Assembly (NCBI RefSeq): GCF_947500695.1
Contig: NZ_CANMSS010000012.1
Location: forward strand, 62,001-126,000
DNA from: an uncultured Pseudoteredinibacter sp.
Lineage (GTDB): Bacteria > Pseudomonadota > Gammaproteobacteria > Pseudomonadales > Cellvibrionaceae
Direction: 5' to 3'
Length of the DNA: 64,000 nucleotides
The translations under genes were made by a program, and so were the position numbers. The notes under the pieces are model-generated. The model made no database searches, was not told the origin of the DNA, and saw only the letters and a list, made by a program, of their open reading frames with translations. Positions 43,667 through 51,751 of this stretch are shown piece by piece; positions within the stretch are counted from its first letter, which is position 1, and every line of letters starts with the position of its first letter.

Positions 43667-44353
43667 ATGTATAAAATTAAAGCTATAGCTTTTATGCTAG
43701 TGTCACTATTTAGCACCTCTGTAATTGCAGATCCATTTGTGTATGGCATTACCACGTTTACCGCAGCCAATGGTAATACCGGCATATTTTCAGGTAGCAA
43801 CAGTGTTCCCGTAACTTTTTATGTGACGCTCGATAATGGTGGTAATTCTAGGTTGAATCAAACCTGGGCAGTTAGTGATATTCAGGAAGTAAGTTTTGTT
43901 CTGAATGGTGTTAGGGTTAGCACAATTAATACCCAAGCTCCAAGCTATATCCTAAATGCTACCGGTACAACCACCACCTTTCAAAGCGATACATCAGGAA
44001 ACATGACCCTTGTACCCAATGGTATCACGGGAAGTAACTCATCAGCAGGGGCAGTCACCGTCGGGAGTGACCCAAGCTTATTGGTTGACTGGGATTTATT
44101 GGGCCCTGTTTTCTACTCTTCTAACCTTGGTGCAAATCAATTTTTGTTGTTAAACCCTCCTTTATTAGCAAGTGCTCCTAGTAACTGGATTTTCTATTCG
44201 TCTGGTGCACCATCTGGCGGGGGGAGTAGCGGCGGCTTACCTTCGGCTGGAGTTTCTTCTCATTCAGTGCCCAGCTTACCTATCTATGGAGCTGTTTTCT
44301 TAGCCTTATTGATGTTTACTTTTGGTTCACGCCGAGCAAAGCTTAATAGTTAA
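43667..44353 (+). CDS. Secreted protein with SVPSLP sorting-like C-terminal tail
   Basis: A 228-residue protein: signal peptide (AFMLVSLFSTSVIA), a middle rich in Asn, Gly, Ser and Thr without a known domain (VPVTFYVTLDNGGNS), a Gly/Ser linker (APSGGGSSGGLPSAG) and a tail SVPSLPIYGAVFLALLMF followed by a basic end (GSRRAK). The tail layout equals that of the nidogen-like protein at 37634. It is likely to be processed or anchored at the envelope by an exosortase-like or related enzyme encoded elsewhere. Its partner gene ends 25 bases upstream. Confidence 0.72.
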   Translation: MYKIKAIAFMLVSLFSTSVIADPFVYGITTFTAANGNTGIFSGSNSVPVTFYVTLDNGGNSRLNQTWAVSDIQEVSFVLNGVRVSTINTQAPSYILNATGTTTTFQSDTSGNMTLVPNGITGSNSSAGAVTVGSDPSLLVDWDLLGPVFYSSNLGANQFLLLNPPLLASAPSNWIFYSSGAPSGGGSSGGLPSAGVSSHSVPSLPIYGAVFLALLMFTFGSRRAKLNS

Positions 44354-44362
44354 GCTGCTTAT

Positions 44363-44397
44363 GCAACTGCAGTCCCTTTGCCTGCAGTTGCTTTTTT
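44363..44397 (+). terminator. Rho-independent terminator
   Basis: GCAACTGCAG and CTGCAGTTGC form a perfect 10-bp stem with a 9-base loop and six T, 9 bases after the stop codon of the sorting-tail protein. Confidence 0.93.
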
Positions 44398-44973
44398 CTC
44401 TGGGTGGGGCTATTAAATTATTTCATCAGAAATTGGGCAGGGGTGGATATCAAAGCCTGGTACGTTACCTAGATGATTATACGGTTAGCGTATTATTGTC
44501 TAAATAGAGTGTTGCGAATTGTGGAGTACGCTATCCATAGAGTGCGCTTTGCACTTCGATTGTATCGCCCCCTAGGCCTTATCTTCATTCAACTGTGTCA
44601 TCCGATTTGTCGGTTTAGCGGTAGGCAATGGCGCTGGAATAAGCGGCGGCTAAGGTAGGCTAAATTCAATCTTCCCCTCTTGAATAAGCTCAATTTCAAA
44701 ACTATTTAGTGTAGAGAAAATTGTCTGTATGTTAATTATGTTATCTGAGCGGTGGAGTATTAAGAGCGCGTTATATAAAAACCTAGCAGTTACTAAGCTA
44801 CCAGTCTTTTCGAATTGGTGATGAGTAAGAAAAAGCTAGCAGCTAATAGATAGTCTTTTTTGTGGAAATTCGCGGGAACAAGCTACATTTTATAGCAGTT
44901 AAAGGTTGCATGCTTAAGGTCTGTTGGTTAAGGGTAAACCCTAGAGATACTAGTTTTTGAATCAATGTGTTAC
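44398..44973. other. Gap without recognised genes
   Basis: Two 61-codon frames on the plus strand (44322-44507 and 44473-44658) are open but overlap the terminator or each other and show no domain. I see no RNA gene or strong regulatory motif. Confidence 0.5.
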
Positions 44974-45843
44974 CTAGGATATGGGCAACTCTGGTTTGAT
45001 ATCTAGCTCCTCGATAAACCGTATGGCGGGCCCTAATGGCATGGTCTTATCGGCATCCTTTGCATATACCATGTGAACGTCCTGCCGCATCTCGAACGCC
45101 CCTTCAACTTGATACAGGTGCCCTTGTTCTAGGTGCGGTTGTACAAGTGCTCTTGGTAGGTAGGCCGCACCCTGATGGCTTAATACGAACTCCAGGGCAA
45201 TGTGACTCTGAGCGGTATGGAGCACGGGGGCGACGGGTTCCGTAAATAAGCGTGCCTGCTGTAGATTAAATGCCGTACCCCAGTCAACAAATACATGACC
45301 AATACGTGGAACGTCCGAAAGCTGAATGCTGGCAACATTACATACCATTATCAATTCTAGGTGGCCTATCTTTTTGGACTCAAGGTCTATATTAGTGGGG
45401 GCGTCAAATACCACAGCAATATCTAATCTGCCACCAAGTAATGAGCGGATAAGGTGCTGTGATTGATTGATCTCTGTACGCATATAGAGATTTGGAAACT
45501 CGAAGGCAAGTTTGGGCAAAACCGACTGTAAAAAAGTGTCCCAAAGGTTAGATGTACCGCCAATAGAAAGCTGGAGGTTTTGCTGCTTAGGGGCCCCCAC
45601 CTCTTGCACGGCCAATTGCCAGATAGCCAACAGGTTTTCAGCATGAGAAATAAGCCTCTCGCCAGCCGGTGTTAGCAGAATATTGTTACGCTGGCGAGTA
45701 AACACCTTAACTCCCATGGTGTCTTCTAGCTGCTTGATACGAGAACTTACTGCTGATTGAGTAAGGTATAGATTCTCAGCGGCATGCCCGAAATGGCGGG
45801 TTTTGGCCACCTCAAGAAATGTCCGCAATAAGTCTGTATTCAT
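44974..45843 (-). CDS. hdfR: HdfR-like LysR-family regulator
   Basis: A 289-residue LysR regulator strongly like E. coli HdfR at the N-terminus: MNTDLLRTFLEVAKTRHFGH, AAENLYLTQSAVSSRIKQLE and FTRQRNNILLTPAGERL. The C-terminal co-inducer domain is complete (SIGGTSNLWDTFLQSVLP, VFVDWGTAFNLQQARLF). In E. coli, HdfR activates the divergent maoP (yifE) gene, whose product limits Ter macrodomain-type condensation. The same divergent hdfR/maoP arrangement is seen here, but on an integrative element. I use the ATG at 45843 by alignment to HdfR. Confidence 0.88.
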   Translation of the reverse strand: MNTDLLRTFLEVAKTRHFGHAAENLYLTQSAVSSRIKQLEDTMGVKVFTRQRNNILLTPAGERLISHAENLLAIWQLAVQEVGAPKQQNLQLSIGGTSNLWDTFLQSVLPKLAFEFPNLYMRTEINQSQHLIRSLLGGRLDIAVVFDAPTNIDLESKKIGHLELIMVCNVASIQLSDVPRIGHVFVDWGTAFNLQQARLFTEPVAPVLHTAQSHIALEFVLSHQGAAYLPRALVQPHLEQGHLYQVEGAFEMRQDVHMVYAKDADKTMPLGPAIRFIEELDIKPELPIS

Positions 45844-45866
45844 CAGTACACCAGTTCGATCAAAAT

Positions 45867-45899
45867 AATCTATCGATAACAAGAAAAATCTATCATTTT
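45867..45899. promoter_or_regulatory. Direct repeat in the hdfR/maoP divergent promoter
   Basis: AATCTATC occurs at 45867-45874 and 45887-45894, exactly 20 bases apart (two helical turns), and a related AGTCTATAG lies at 45902-45910. LysR-type proteins bind such spaced sites between divergent genes. Binding is inferred. Confidence 0.45.
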
Positions 45900-45953
45900 A
45901 CAGTCTATAGACACAAGTAAATAATCTCGCCTAGTCCAATTCCTCTATTAAAG

Positions 45954-46316
45954 ATGTCTATTGATATGAAAACTTCATCTTTTGCGTGTAATAGCAAATT
46001 TTATGCACAAGAGCACTTTCCTTACGGCTTAAGTCGCAGTGGAGAGTTCACTCGAGAACAAGTTTCTCTATTAGAAAACCATGGCCGCGCGTATCAAGCT
46101 TTGTGCGATGGCAGTCGAGAAGCCAACACAGAAGAAGAAAGGGGCTTTATTTTGGTTTGTCGGGGTGAAAAGGCAGCTAATAGCTCTCATGAGAAGGCTT
46201 GGTTGCGGTTTTGCGAAAAAACCCAAGGTCAGGCAGCGGTCTCCTCGCCAAGCAAAGCAGACCCTTCAGTTTCTGAGGCAAGCGGCTCAGATTTAGTATT
46301 TGATGAGGACCTATAA
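45954..46316 (+). CDS. maoP: MaoP/DUF413-family protein
   Basis: A 120-residue DUF413 protein: FYAQEHFPYGLSRSGEFTRE, LLENHGRAYQALCDG and EEERGFILVCRGEK align with E. coli MaoP (YifE). MaoP acts with the maoS site to control chromosome organisation outside Ter. The C-terminal 25 residues are acidic and low in complexity. It is divergent from the HdfR-like gene and 21 bases upstream of the ATP-grasp gene, so here it leads an operon with enzymes not associated with maoP in E. coli. Confidence 0.87.
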   Translation: MSIDMKTSSFACNSKFYAQEHFPYGLSRSGEFTREQVSLLENHGRAYQALCDGSREANTEEERGFILVCRGEKAANSSHEKAWLRFCEKTQGQAAVSSPSKADPSVSEASGSDLVFDEDL

Positions 46317-46337
46317 AGGGCTTTTGGGAGAACTACT

Positions 46338-47372
46338 GTGAAAATTTGCTTTTTGATGTATCCGTGGGATCGAATAGAACCCGAAACCGACAGTACATTA
46401 AGGTTAATACATGAGGTTGCCTCGAGGCACATCACTGTTGCAATAACAACGCCCAATAGCCTGACTATTCGCGATAGCGTGGCCTATGCATATTGTAATG
46501 TATTGAAGAAATCGACCAAAGTAAGTACTAGCATTCCTTCTTTTTATAAGAATGCCGATTTCAAGCGCTGTAAGCTGCCCTTAGCTGGCTTTGACGCCAT
46601 TATTATGCGGGCCAATCCACCGCTAGATACTACAGCACTAAACTTCCTCGATTCCGTGCGTAACGACGTTTTTATCATGAATGATATCGATGGTCTTCGC
46701 ATCGCGAATAACAAGCTATATCCCGCATCATTCAGTGGCGAGGCTGCACGCTTTATCCCTGTGACTCACGTGTCGAAGAGTCAGGAGTACCTAGAGCAAG
46801 TACTTGAAGAATCGGCAACTGATCAAATGATTATGAAGCCATTGGCTGGCTACGGTGGTCAGGGCGTCATCGTTGTAGAAAAAAGCGCCTCCCGTAGCTT
46901 TCGATCCCTTTTAGATTTCTATATTGGACGAGATCAGGGGAATTATGTGATTTTGCAGGAGTATGTGGAAGGCGCCTCCGAAGGAGATGTACGTATATTA
47001 GTGCTCAACGGCGAACCCATTGGTGCCATGAAGCGCGTTCCATCAGATAAAGATATTCGCTCAAATATCCATGCCGGAGGCAAAGAAGTTAAGCACGTAC
47101 TCACAAAAGAAGAAAAAGCGCTCTGCAAGGCTTTGGGACCACAACTCGTCCGTGATGGTTTATATCTTGTTGGCCTAGACGTTATCAATGGCAAGCTGAT
47201 CGAGGTGAATGTGCTAAGCCCAGGAGGTATCACCAGAATCAATAAATTGAATCGTGTGAAACTGCAAAAGACGATTATCGACTTTGTTGAAAATGTAGTG
47301 TCTACGCGTGAAATGGTGATTGAAAGAAAAAACAATTTTCGTAAGGTTATTGAAGATGCTGAAGTTATCTGA
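46338..47372 (+). CDS. GshB-like ATP-grasp ligase
   Basis: A 344-residue ATP-grasp enzyme with the glutathione-synthetase layout: N-terminal MKICFLMYPWDRIEPETDST and LAGFDAIIMRANPPLDT, ATP-binding MIMKPLAGYGGQGV, QEYVEGASEGDVRILVLNGE and the metal-binding ending LVGLDVINGKLIEVNVLSPGGI. GshB joins gamma-Glu-Cys to Gly; relatives next to DUF1704 genes need not share that substrate. The gene overlaps the DUF1704 fusion gene by 17 bases and follows maoP. A carboxylate-amine ligase joining an amino acid or peptide is well supported; the specific substrate is not. Confidence 0.86.
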   Translation: MKICFLMYPWDRIEPETDSTLRLIHEVASRHITVAITTPNSLTIRDSVAYAYCNVLKKSTKVSTSIPSFYKNADFKRCKLPLAGFDAIIMRANPPLDTTALNFLDSVRNDVFIMNDIDGLRIANNKLYPASFSGEAARFIPVTHVSKSQEYLEQVLEESATDQMIMKPLAGYGGQGVIVVEKSASRSFRSLLDFYIGRDQGNYVILQEYVEGASEGDVRILVLNGEPIGAMKRVPSDKDIRSNIHAGGKEVKHVLTKEEKALCKALGPQLVRDGLYLVGLDVINGKLIEVNVLSPGGITRINKLNRVKLQKTIIDFVENVVSTREMVIERKNNFRKVIEDAEVI

Positions 47373-49398
47373 AGCGGAGATCATTAAGCGAATTACGGCC
47401 GGTGAGCTGTTTGAGTGCGAGATAGAAGACGGCAGTTTTCTACTCAAGGTAGAATCCCATACTCCTGCCATTTGCACAGCGATACATGCAGGGCATCAGT
47501 TTAGGTCAAGGCTAGAAGACTTATGCTTACTTAATGAAGGTGAGCGCTTATATGAAGAGGACCCGTACACTGACCAGCTTATCCAAGCTATGCCGATTAC
47601 TTTGGTCGCTCAAGACTCTCGTTATGAGTATGATTTAAATCGCCCTATCTCTAGCTGTCTATACAAGACGGCTTGGGGCAAAGAGGTTTGGACGAAAAAG
47701 CTCCCTTTGAAAGAGCGAAATATCAGTATTAAAAAGCACCAGTCTTTCTATCGAGTGCTGGATGCCTTGGTGAGTTTTATCGAACAACGATTTGGAGCTT
47801 CGTTAATCTTTGATGTTCACTCATACAATTTTTTACGTCAAGCTGAAGACAGTCCTACTTTTAATCTTGGTACAGAACAAATTGACAAAGAACGATGGCA
47901 GTACGTCGTTGACTTATGCGTGTCAAAGTTATCTAAGATTGAATTACCCAATCTGCCTGTAAACTTTAGGGAAAACGGGGTATTTCATGGGCGAGGGTAT
48001 TTGATTGCACATATCAACAGCCGCTTCCAAAATAGCCTTGTTTTGCCTCTGGAGGTAAAAAAGATCTTCATGGATGAAATGACTGGCGAGCTCTACCCAT
48101 TGGTGATGCAGGCTATGAGCCAGCAGTTCAAGAACTGCCTAGTGGATATTTCGGCCATTTTCTCGCGCCGATTCACGTCTAAGCGACGTGTGACAAAATC
48201 TGACATGTTGACGGAGAAGATGGACCCGTCGATTCTCAAAGTTGACCGAGCTTTGTACCGCTTAGCCAAGGGCCTAGAAACTCTGTACTACATTAACCCG
48301 ATAAATATCCCATCTGAAAGTAAATGTTTCTTTAAGGGTAAGGGAAAGTACCAGCCTAGCTTTCAATATCGCCCTCTAGACATTGATCCATATCAGTTTC
48401 GTGAGAAACTTTACCGCTTACCCGTAGATACTATTCGAGATCCTAGCATTCAATCACTTTACCGTGATGTGATAGATGGTTTGAGTGAAAAAATTGATTT
48501 ACTGGTAAAAGCAGGCCAGGCTGACTTTCTATATGAATCCCTCAAATACTATGGAGAACCAACTATTAGTGATGAGCAAAATGCTCGCTTTTTACTTCAT
48601 GCAAATGGAATAGGACACGAAGATGAAGAGCGCGTCACAACCGAACAGCTAATTAGTCGCTTTAAAGAGGCCGCGAGCCAATGGGGGATGGGGTGTAAGG
48701 TAGAAAGCAGTGCGAAATTGGTCGCCTCAGCGATGGTATCAAATAGCCGTAAGGCTGTGCTTATTGCTAAGAATCTGAAGTTAAGCAATACCGAAGCTCA
48801 AAGCCTATTGCACCATGAGCTGGGTGTGCATATGGCCACGACACTGAATGCGGCTTCACAACGATTGAAGGTTTTCTCTTTGGGGTTACCTGGCAATACA
48901 TTGACGCAGGAAGGACTGGCAATTCTTAACGAGTATCAATCTGGAAACATGAGCCTTAAACGCCTTCGCGGTCTAGCCCTGAGGGTTCTTGCTGTGAAAG
49001 AAATGCTGAAATATGGTGATTTCAGACACACTTATGCTTTTTTACATGAAGAACATAGACTTTCAGAGAGCGAAGCGTTCAAGTTAGCCGTTAGAGTGCA
49101 TCGTGGTGGTGGTTTTACTAAAGATTATTTATATCTCAATGGTGTTGGTTTGGCTTTAGAAACAATAAAGACGCAAGACATTAAAAACCTTTACGTGGGC
49201 AAGACAGGTTTTGCCTATTTGCCCATCATTAATGAGATGGTTGATCGACAATTAGTGAAGGCACCAAAATTTTTTCCAGAGTTTCTGGAAAAACCAGTTG
49301 CGAACACTCCTGTACTCGATTATCTAATGAGCTGTATTCGTTCAAGTGATAGATCGTTTCCGAAGAAATACGCCCATTCAAATGGTGTTGCGGCTTAG
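47356..49398 (+). CDS. N-formylglutamate-amidohydrolase-like/DUF1704 (QEGLA) fusion
   Basis: A 680-residue fusion. Residues about 1-260 look like an N-formylglutamate amidohydrolase domain (His44-Ala-Gly-His47, a YEEDPYTDQL segment, FDVHSYNF with Asp153 and His155). Residues about 300-670 are a DUF1704 domain with zinc motif His487-Glu-x-x-His491 (HHELGVHM) and the QEGLA motif at 518-522. DUF1704 is the family that includes the eukaryotic tubulin detyrosinases (MATCAP), so a C-terminal amino-acid hydrolase is plausible. Bacterial copies are called 'flavohemoglobin expression-modulating' without a known reaction. The ATG at 47356 overlaps the ATP-grasp gene. Confidence 0.83.
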   Translation: MLKLSEAEIIKRITAGELFECEIEDGSFLLKVESHTPAICTAIHAGHQFRSRLEDLCLLNEGERLYEEDPYTDQLIQAMPITLVAQDSRYEYDLNRPISSCLYKTAWGKEVWTKKLPLKERNISIKKHQSFYRVLDALVSFIEQRFGASLIFDVHSYNFLRQAEDSPTFNLGTEQIDKERWQYVVDLCVSKLSKIELPNLPVNFRENGVFHGRGYLIAHINSRFQNSLVLPLEVKKIFMDEMTGELYPLVMQAMSQQFKNCLVDISAIFSRRFTSKRRVTKSDMLTEKMDPSILKVDRALYRLAKGLETLYYINPINIPSESKCFFKGKGKYQPSFQYRPLDIDPYQFREKLYRLPVDTIRDPSIQSLYRDVIDGLSEKIDLLVKAGQADFLYESLKYYGEPTISDEQNARFLLHANGIGHEDEERVTTEQLISRFKEAASQWGMGCKVESSAKLVASAMVSNSRKAVLIAKNLKLSNTEAQSLLHHELGVHMATTLNAASQRLKVFSLGLPGNTLTQEGLAILNEYQSGNMSLKRLRGLALRVLAVKEMLKYGDFRHTYAFLHEEHRLSESEAFKLAVRVHRGGGFTKDYLYLNGVGLALETIKTQDIKNLYVGKTGFAYLPIINEMVDRQLVKAPKFFPEFLEKPVANTPVLDYLMSCIRSSDRSFPKKYAHSNGVAA

Positions 49399-49461
49399 AG
49401 TAAGTGATTCAAAGTTAGAAGATCGAAAACTAAATATCAATAATATTGTGAAGGGAGAGCC

Positions 49462-50337
49462 ATGGAGTTTCCGGAGTTTTTCTTGCTATTGGATTTGATA
49501 AATAAGCACAAGCTGGTCGCCTCAGTGGTATTGATATTGGCTTTGCTTATTATCAGGTTTCTAATAGTGTTCTTCTTGAAGTCAAGGCCCGCTGGTGAAA
49601 ACGAACTGCCTAAACGCCTGATAAATACGATTAGCAATGTAACCAGCTTGCTAATGTTTGTAGGTTTAATAGTGGTTTGGCTGTCTGAAATACGGTTTGT
49701 AGCTCTGTCTATAGCTACGTTTTCCGTAGCTCTTGTCTTGGCTGCCCGTGAGTTTATACAGTGTGTGATAGGCGCTTTTTACCTTGCTAGCACAAGGTTA
49801 TTCAGTGTAGGGGATTGGATTAAAGTAGGGGAATCAAACGGGGAAGTTATACGAAGTGATTGGTTGAGTACAAGCCTGCTGGAGGTCGATATGGAGTCTC
49901 ATGGCTATTCTTACACGGGTAGGACGTTGGTTATTCCTAATAATCAATTTGTATCCCATAGTGTTGCAAATTTAAATTTTATGCGCCGATATGTGGCTCA
50001 CTCATTCTCTATCGTATGTCTTCCAAATGGAGAAAACCCGTTTAAATATGTTGACTATTTGATTGAAAAGTCTGAGGTATATTGCCAATCGTTCAGTGAA
50101 GTGGCGGAACGTTATAGCGGTCTTATTGAAAATAGATTGGGTATAACTCTACATGGACCTGGGCCCAGTGTGCGTATTACCACTACTGAGCTCGGAAGGC
50201 TGGATTTCTCGATAACAATTTTCTGCCCAACACATGATGCCGTTGAGCTAGAGCAAAAGATTACTAGAGACTTTCTTGAGGTGCTTTATTTGGAAAGTCC
50301 CGGAATCCAAGGGGAAGACAAATTGGATAAGGAGTAA
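49462..50337 (+). CDS. MscS-family mechanosensitive channel
   Basis: A 291-residue membrane protein with three N-terminal helices (about 14-34, 52-70, 74-95) and the MscS pore/beta domain: ALVLAAREFIQCVIGAFYLA, FSVGDWIKVGESNGEV, then a long C-terminal cytoplasmic part. MscS proteins release solutes on membrane tension. It lies 63 bases after the DUF1704 gene on the same strand and may be the last gene of the maoP unit. A second, smaller MscS-domain protein is convergent (50380-50862). Confidence 0.88.
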   Translation: MEFPEFFLLLDLINKHKLVASVVLILALLIIRFLIVFFLKSRPAGENELPKRLINTISNVTSLLMFVGLIVVWLSEIRFVALSIATFSVALVLAAREFIQCVIGAFYLASTRLFSVGDWIKVGESNGEVIRSDWLSTSLLEVDMESHGYSYTGRTLVIPNNQFVSHSVANLNFMRRYVAHSFSIVCLPNGENPFKYVDYLIEKSEVYCQSFSEVAERYSGLIENRLGITLHGPGPSVRITTTELGRLDFSITIFCPTHDAVELEQKITRDFLEVLYLESPGIQGEDKLDKE

Positions 50338-50379
50338 TACTCACCAAGTAAAATTGGAGGCTTGCTACCGGCTCAAGGA

Positions 50380-50862
50380 TCAGCTGTTCGTCGGGTTTTT
50401 GATAACTGCTTTTTGTAAAATTAAGTTGTTAGGGTATGTTGCTAGGCCTTGGCTGGTGTTAATTAAGACATGAAACAACGCTATTTCTTCAATTTCACCA
50501 ACGATTTCAGAGTCTTTATCTAGTATTCTAATCTTGTCTCCGACACGATAGGGAAAACCAAAGAAGATAATAAGGCTGGCGGTGATGTTGCTCAGTATCG
50601 ACCATTGTGCAAAAAGAGCTACACCTAAAACAGCAAATATAGACGATAAAAATATAGTTATCTGTGTGTATTCTAGGCCTAAGAAAGTTATCGTTAGAGT
50701 GGTGTAGAAGGCAATAAGTACGAGATTAATCGTTTTAGATATATACTTCACCCTATATTGACTAACGGATTTTGAGGTCCCAAACCTAGCTATAGCTGAG
50801 TTTGTGAACTTTATACTTAGAAGTAATCCTGCAATGGCAAGAATTGGGATTATGAATTCCAT
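50380..50862 (-). CDS. Small MscS-domain membrane protein
   Basis: A 160-residue protein with an N-terminal helix (IIPILAIAGLLLSI), two further helices and a short MscS beta domain: FAQWSILSNITASLIIFFGF, YRVGDKIRILDKDSEIVGE. It lacks the C-terminal cage of full MscS. Its start overlaps the end of the DUF1003 gene by 13 bases, so it is the last gene of a three-gene membrane-protein operon read leftward. Such short MscS-like proteins exist widely without known function. Confidence 0.82.
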   Translation of the reverse strand: MEFIIPILAIAGLLLSIKFTNSAIARFGTSKSVSQYRVKYISKTINLVLIAFYTTLTITFLGLEYTQITIFLSSIFAVLGVALFAQWSILSNITASLIIFFGFPYRVGDKIRILDKDSEIVGEIEEIALFHVLINTSQGLATYPNNLILQKAVIKNPTNS

Positions 50863-51347
50863 TTTTTCTCTAATGTCTCTTCAATTCGGTCGAATTTTTC
50901 GTGTAATAGTTTTAGTTCTAGCTCTAACTTCAAGTTTACTTCAAATGCAGCTTGTTGTTGTAATCTATCTTTAGAAGATTGTCGGTTCTGTGACATCATT
51001 ATTATAGGTGCTTGAAAGGCGGCTAGGCTAGATAGTCCTAAATTGAGCAGTATATAAGGGTAGGGGTCGAAACTGTGTAATCCTAAAAGCTGGCCAGTAT
51101 TTAAGACAATCCATATCATAATAAACGCAAAAAATATGCCTATAAAAGTCCACGATCCACCAAATGCAGCGATCTTATCTGCGGCTATCTGCCCGAATGT
51201 TAATCCCTCCTCGAAAGTTTCATTTATATCTTCCGAGACAGAAGTCTTTTCAGCAATGCTCTCAATAACTTTTTGCTCTCCAGAACTGAGCTCTTTATAC
51301 GGCTGCCCAAGTAAAGCTTTAGCTAGATTTTCAAAGTACTTTTTCAT
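50850..51347 (-). CDS. DUF1003 membrane protein
   Basis: A 165-residue DUF1003 protein: LTFGQIAADKIAAFGGSWTF, two membrane helices (FIGIFFAFIMIWIVLN and PYILLNLGLSSLAAFQAPII), then MSQNRQSSKDR and a coiled-coil tail. DUF1003 proteins are linked to cation or magnesium homeostasis in some annotations, without proof. It sits between a DUF2391-like and a small MscS protein, with 2 bases before and 13 bases overlap after, which argues for joint function in ion or osmotic balance. Confidence 0.88.
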   Translation of the reverse strand: MKKYFENLAKALLGQPYKELSSGEQKVIESIAEKTSVSEDINETFEEGLTFGQIAADKIAAFGGSWTFIGIFFAFIMIWIVLNTGQLLGLHSFDPYPYILLNLGLSSLAAFQAPIIMMSQNRQSSKDRLQQQAAFEVNLKLELELKLLHEKFDRIEETLEKKWNS

Positions 51348-51349
51348 AA

Positions 51350-51751
51350 TTACTCTTTATCAAAACTGTCTACAATTATTGCTCCCATCGATGCGGGCAT
51401 TGTAATAACGATGAGTCGTTTTATCGCTATATAAGGATCTTCCAAAATGGGAAATTTATTGAGCGATAATAAAACCAAAGCTACAACTGTGGCTGCGATA
51501 ATATACGCTATAAAAATTCTAATGCTATAAACAAGGATTCTAAATTTAATGTTCCCCTGAAAGACATTCTGATAAGCAAATATCGCTAAAAATAAAATAG
51601 ATAATAGAAATAAGAGGCCCAAATTTAGGTTGGGGAGGGATTCTCCAAGTCTCCAGGCCTCTTCTGAAAATGAAATAGGGACTGCTAAAGCGAATGCGCC
51701 GATAATTATTTGGTTAATATCCTCAAGGTTAAGGCTAAGATTTAATTTCAT
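51350..51751 (-). CDS. Small membrane protein (DUF2391-like)
   Basis: A 133-residue protein with four hydrophobic helices (residues about 14-32, 43-60, 72-93 and 108-126) and no soluble domain. The start IIIGAFALAVPISFSEEAWRLG resembles DUF2391/TIGR02587 integral membrane proteins; this match is from memory and moderate. It leads the three-gene leftward operon with DUF1003 and a small MscS protein. Reaction or transport role unknown. Confidence 0.72.
   Translation of the reverse strand: MKLNLSLNLEDINQIIIGAFALAVPISFSEEAWRLGESLPNLNLGLLFLLSILFLAIFAYQNVFQGNIKFRILVYSIRIFIAYIIAATVVALVLLSLNKFPILEDPYIAIKRLIVITMPASMGAIIVDSFDKE

Noticed and set aside
44322-44658. Two 61-codon frames on the plus strand
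   Set aside because: They overlap the strong terminator or each other and have no domain; chance frames.
46338-47372. Assignment as the housekeeping glutathione synthetase gshB
   Set aside because: Core motifs agree, but the length, overlap with DUF1704 and island location suggest a paralogue with another substrate; no gene symbol given.
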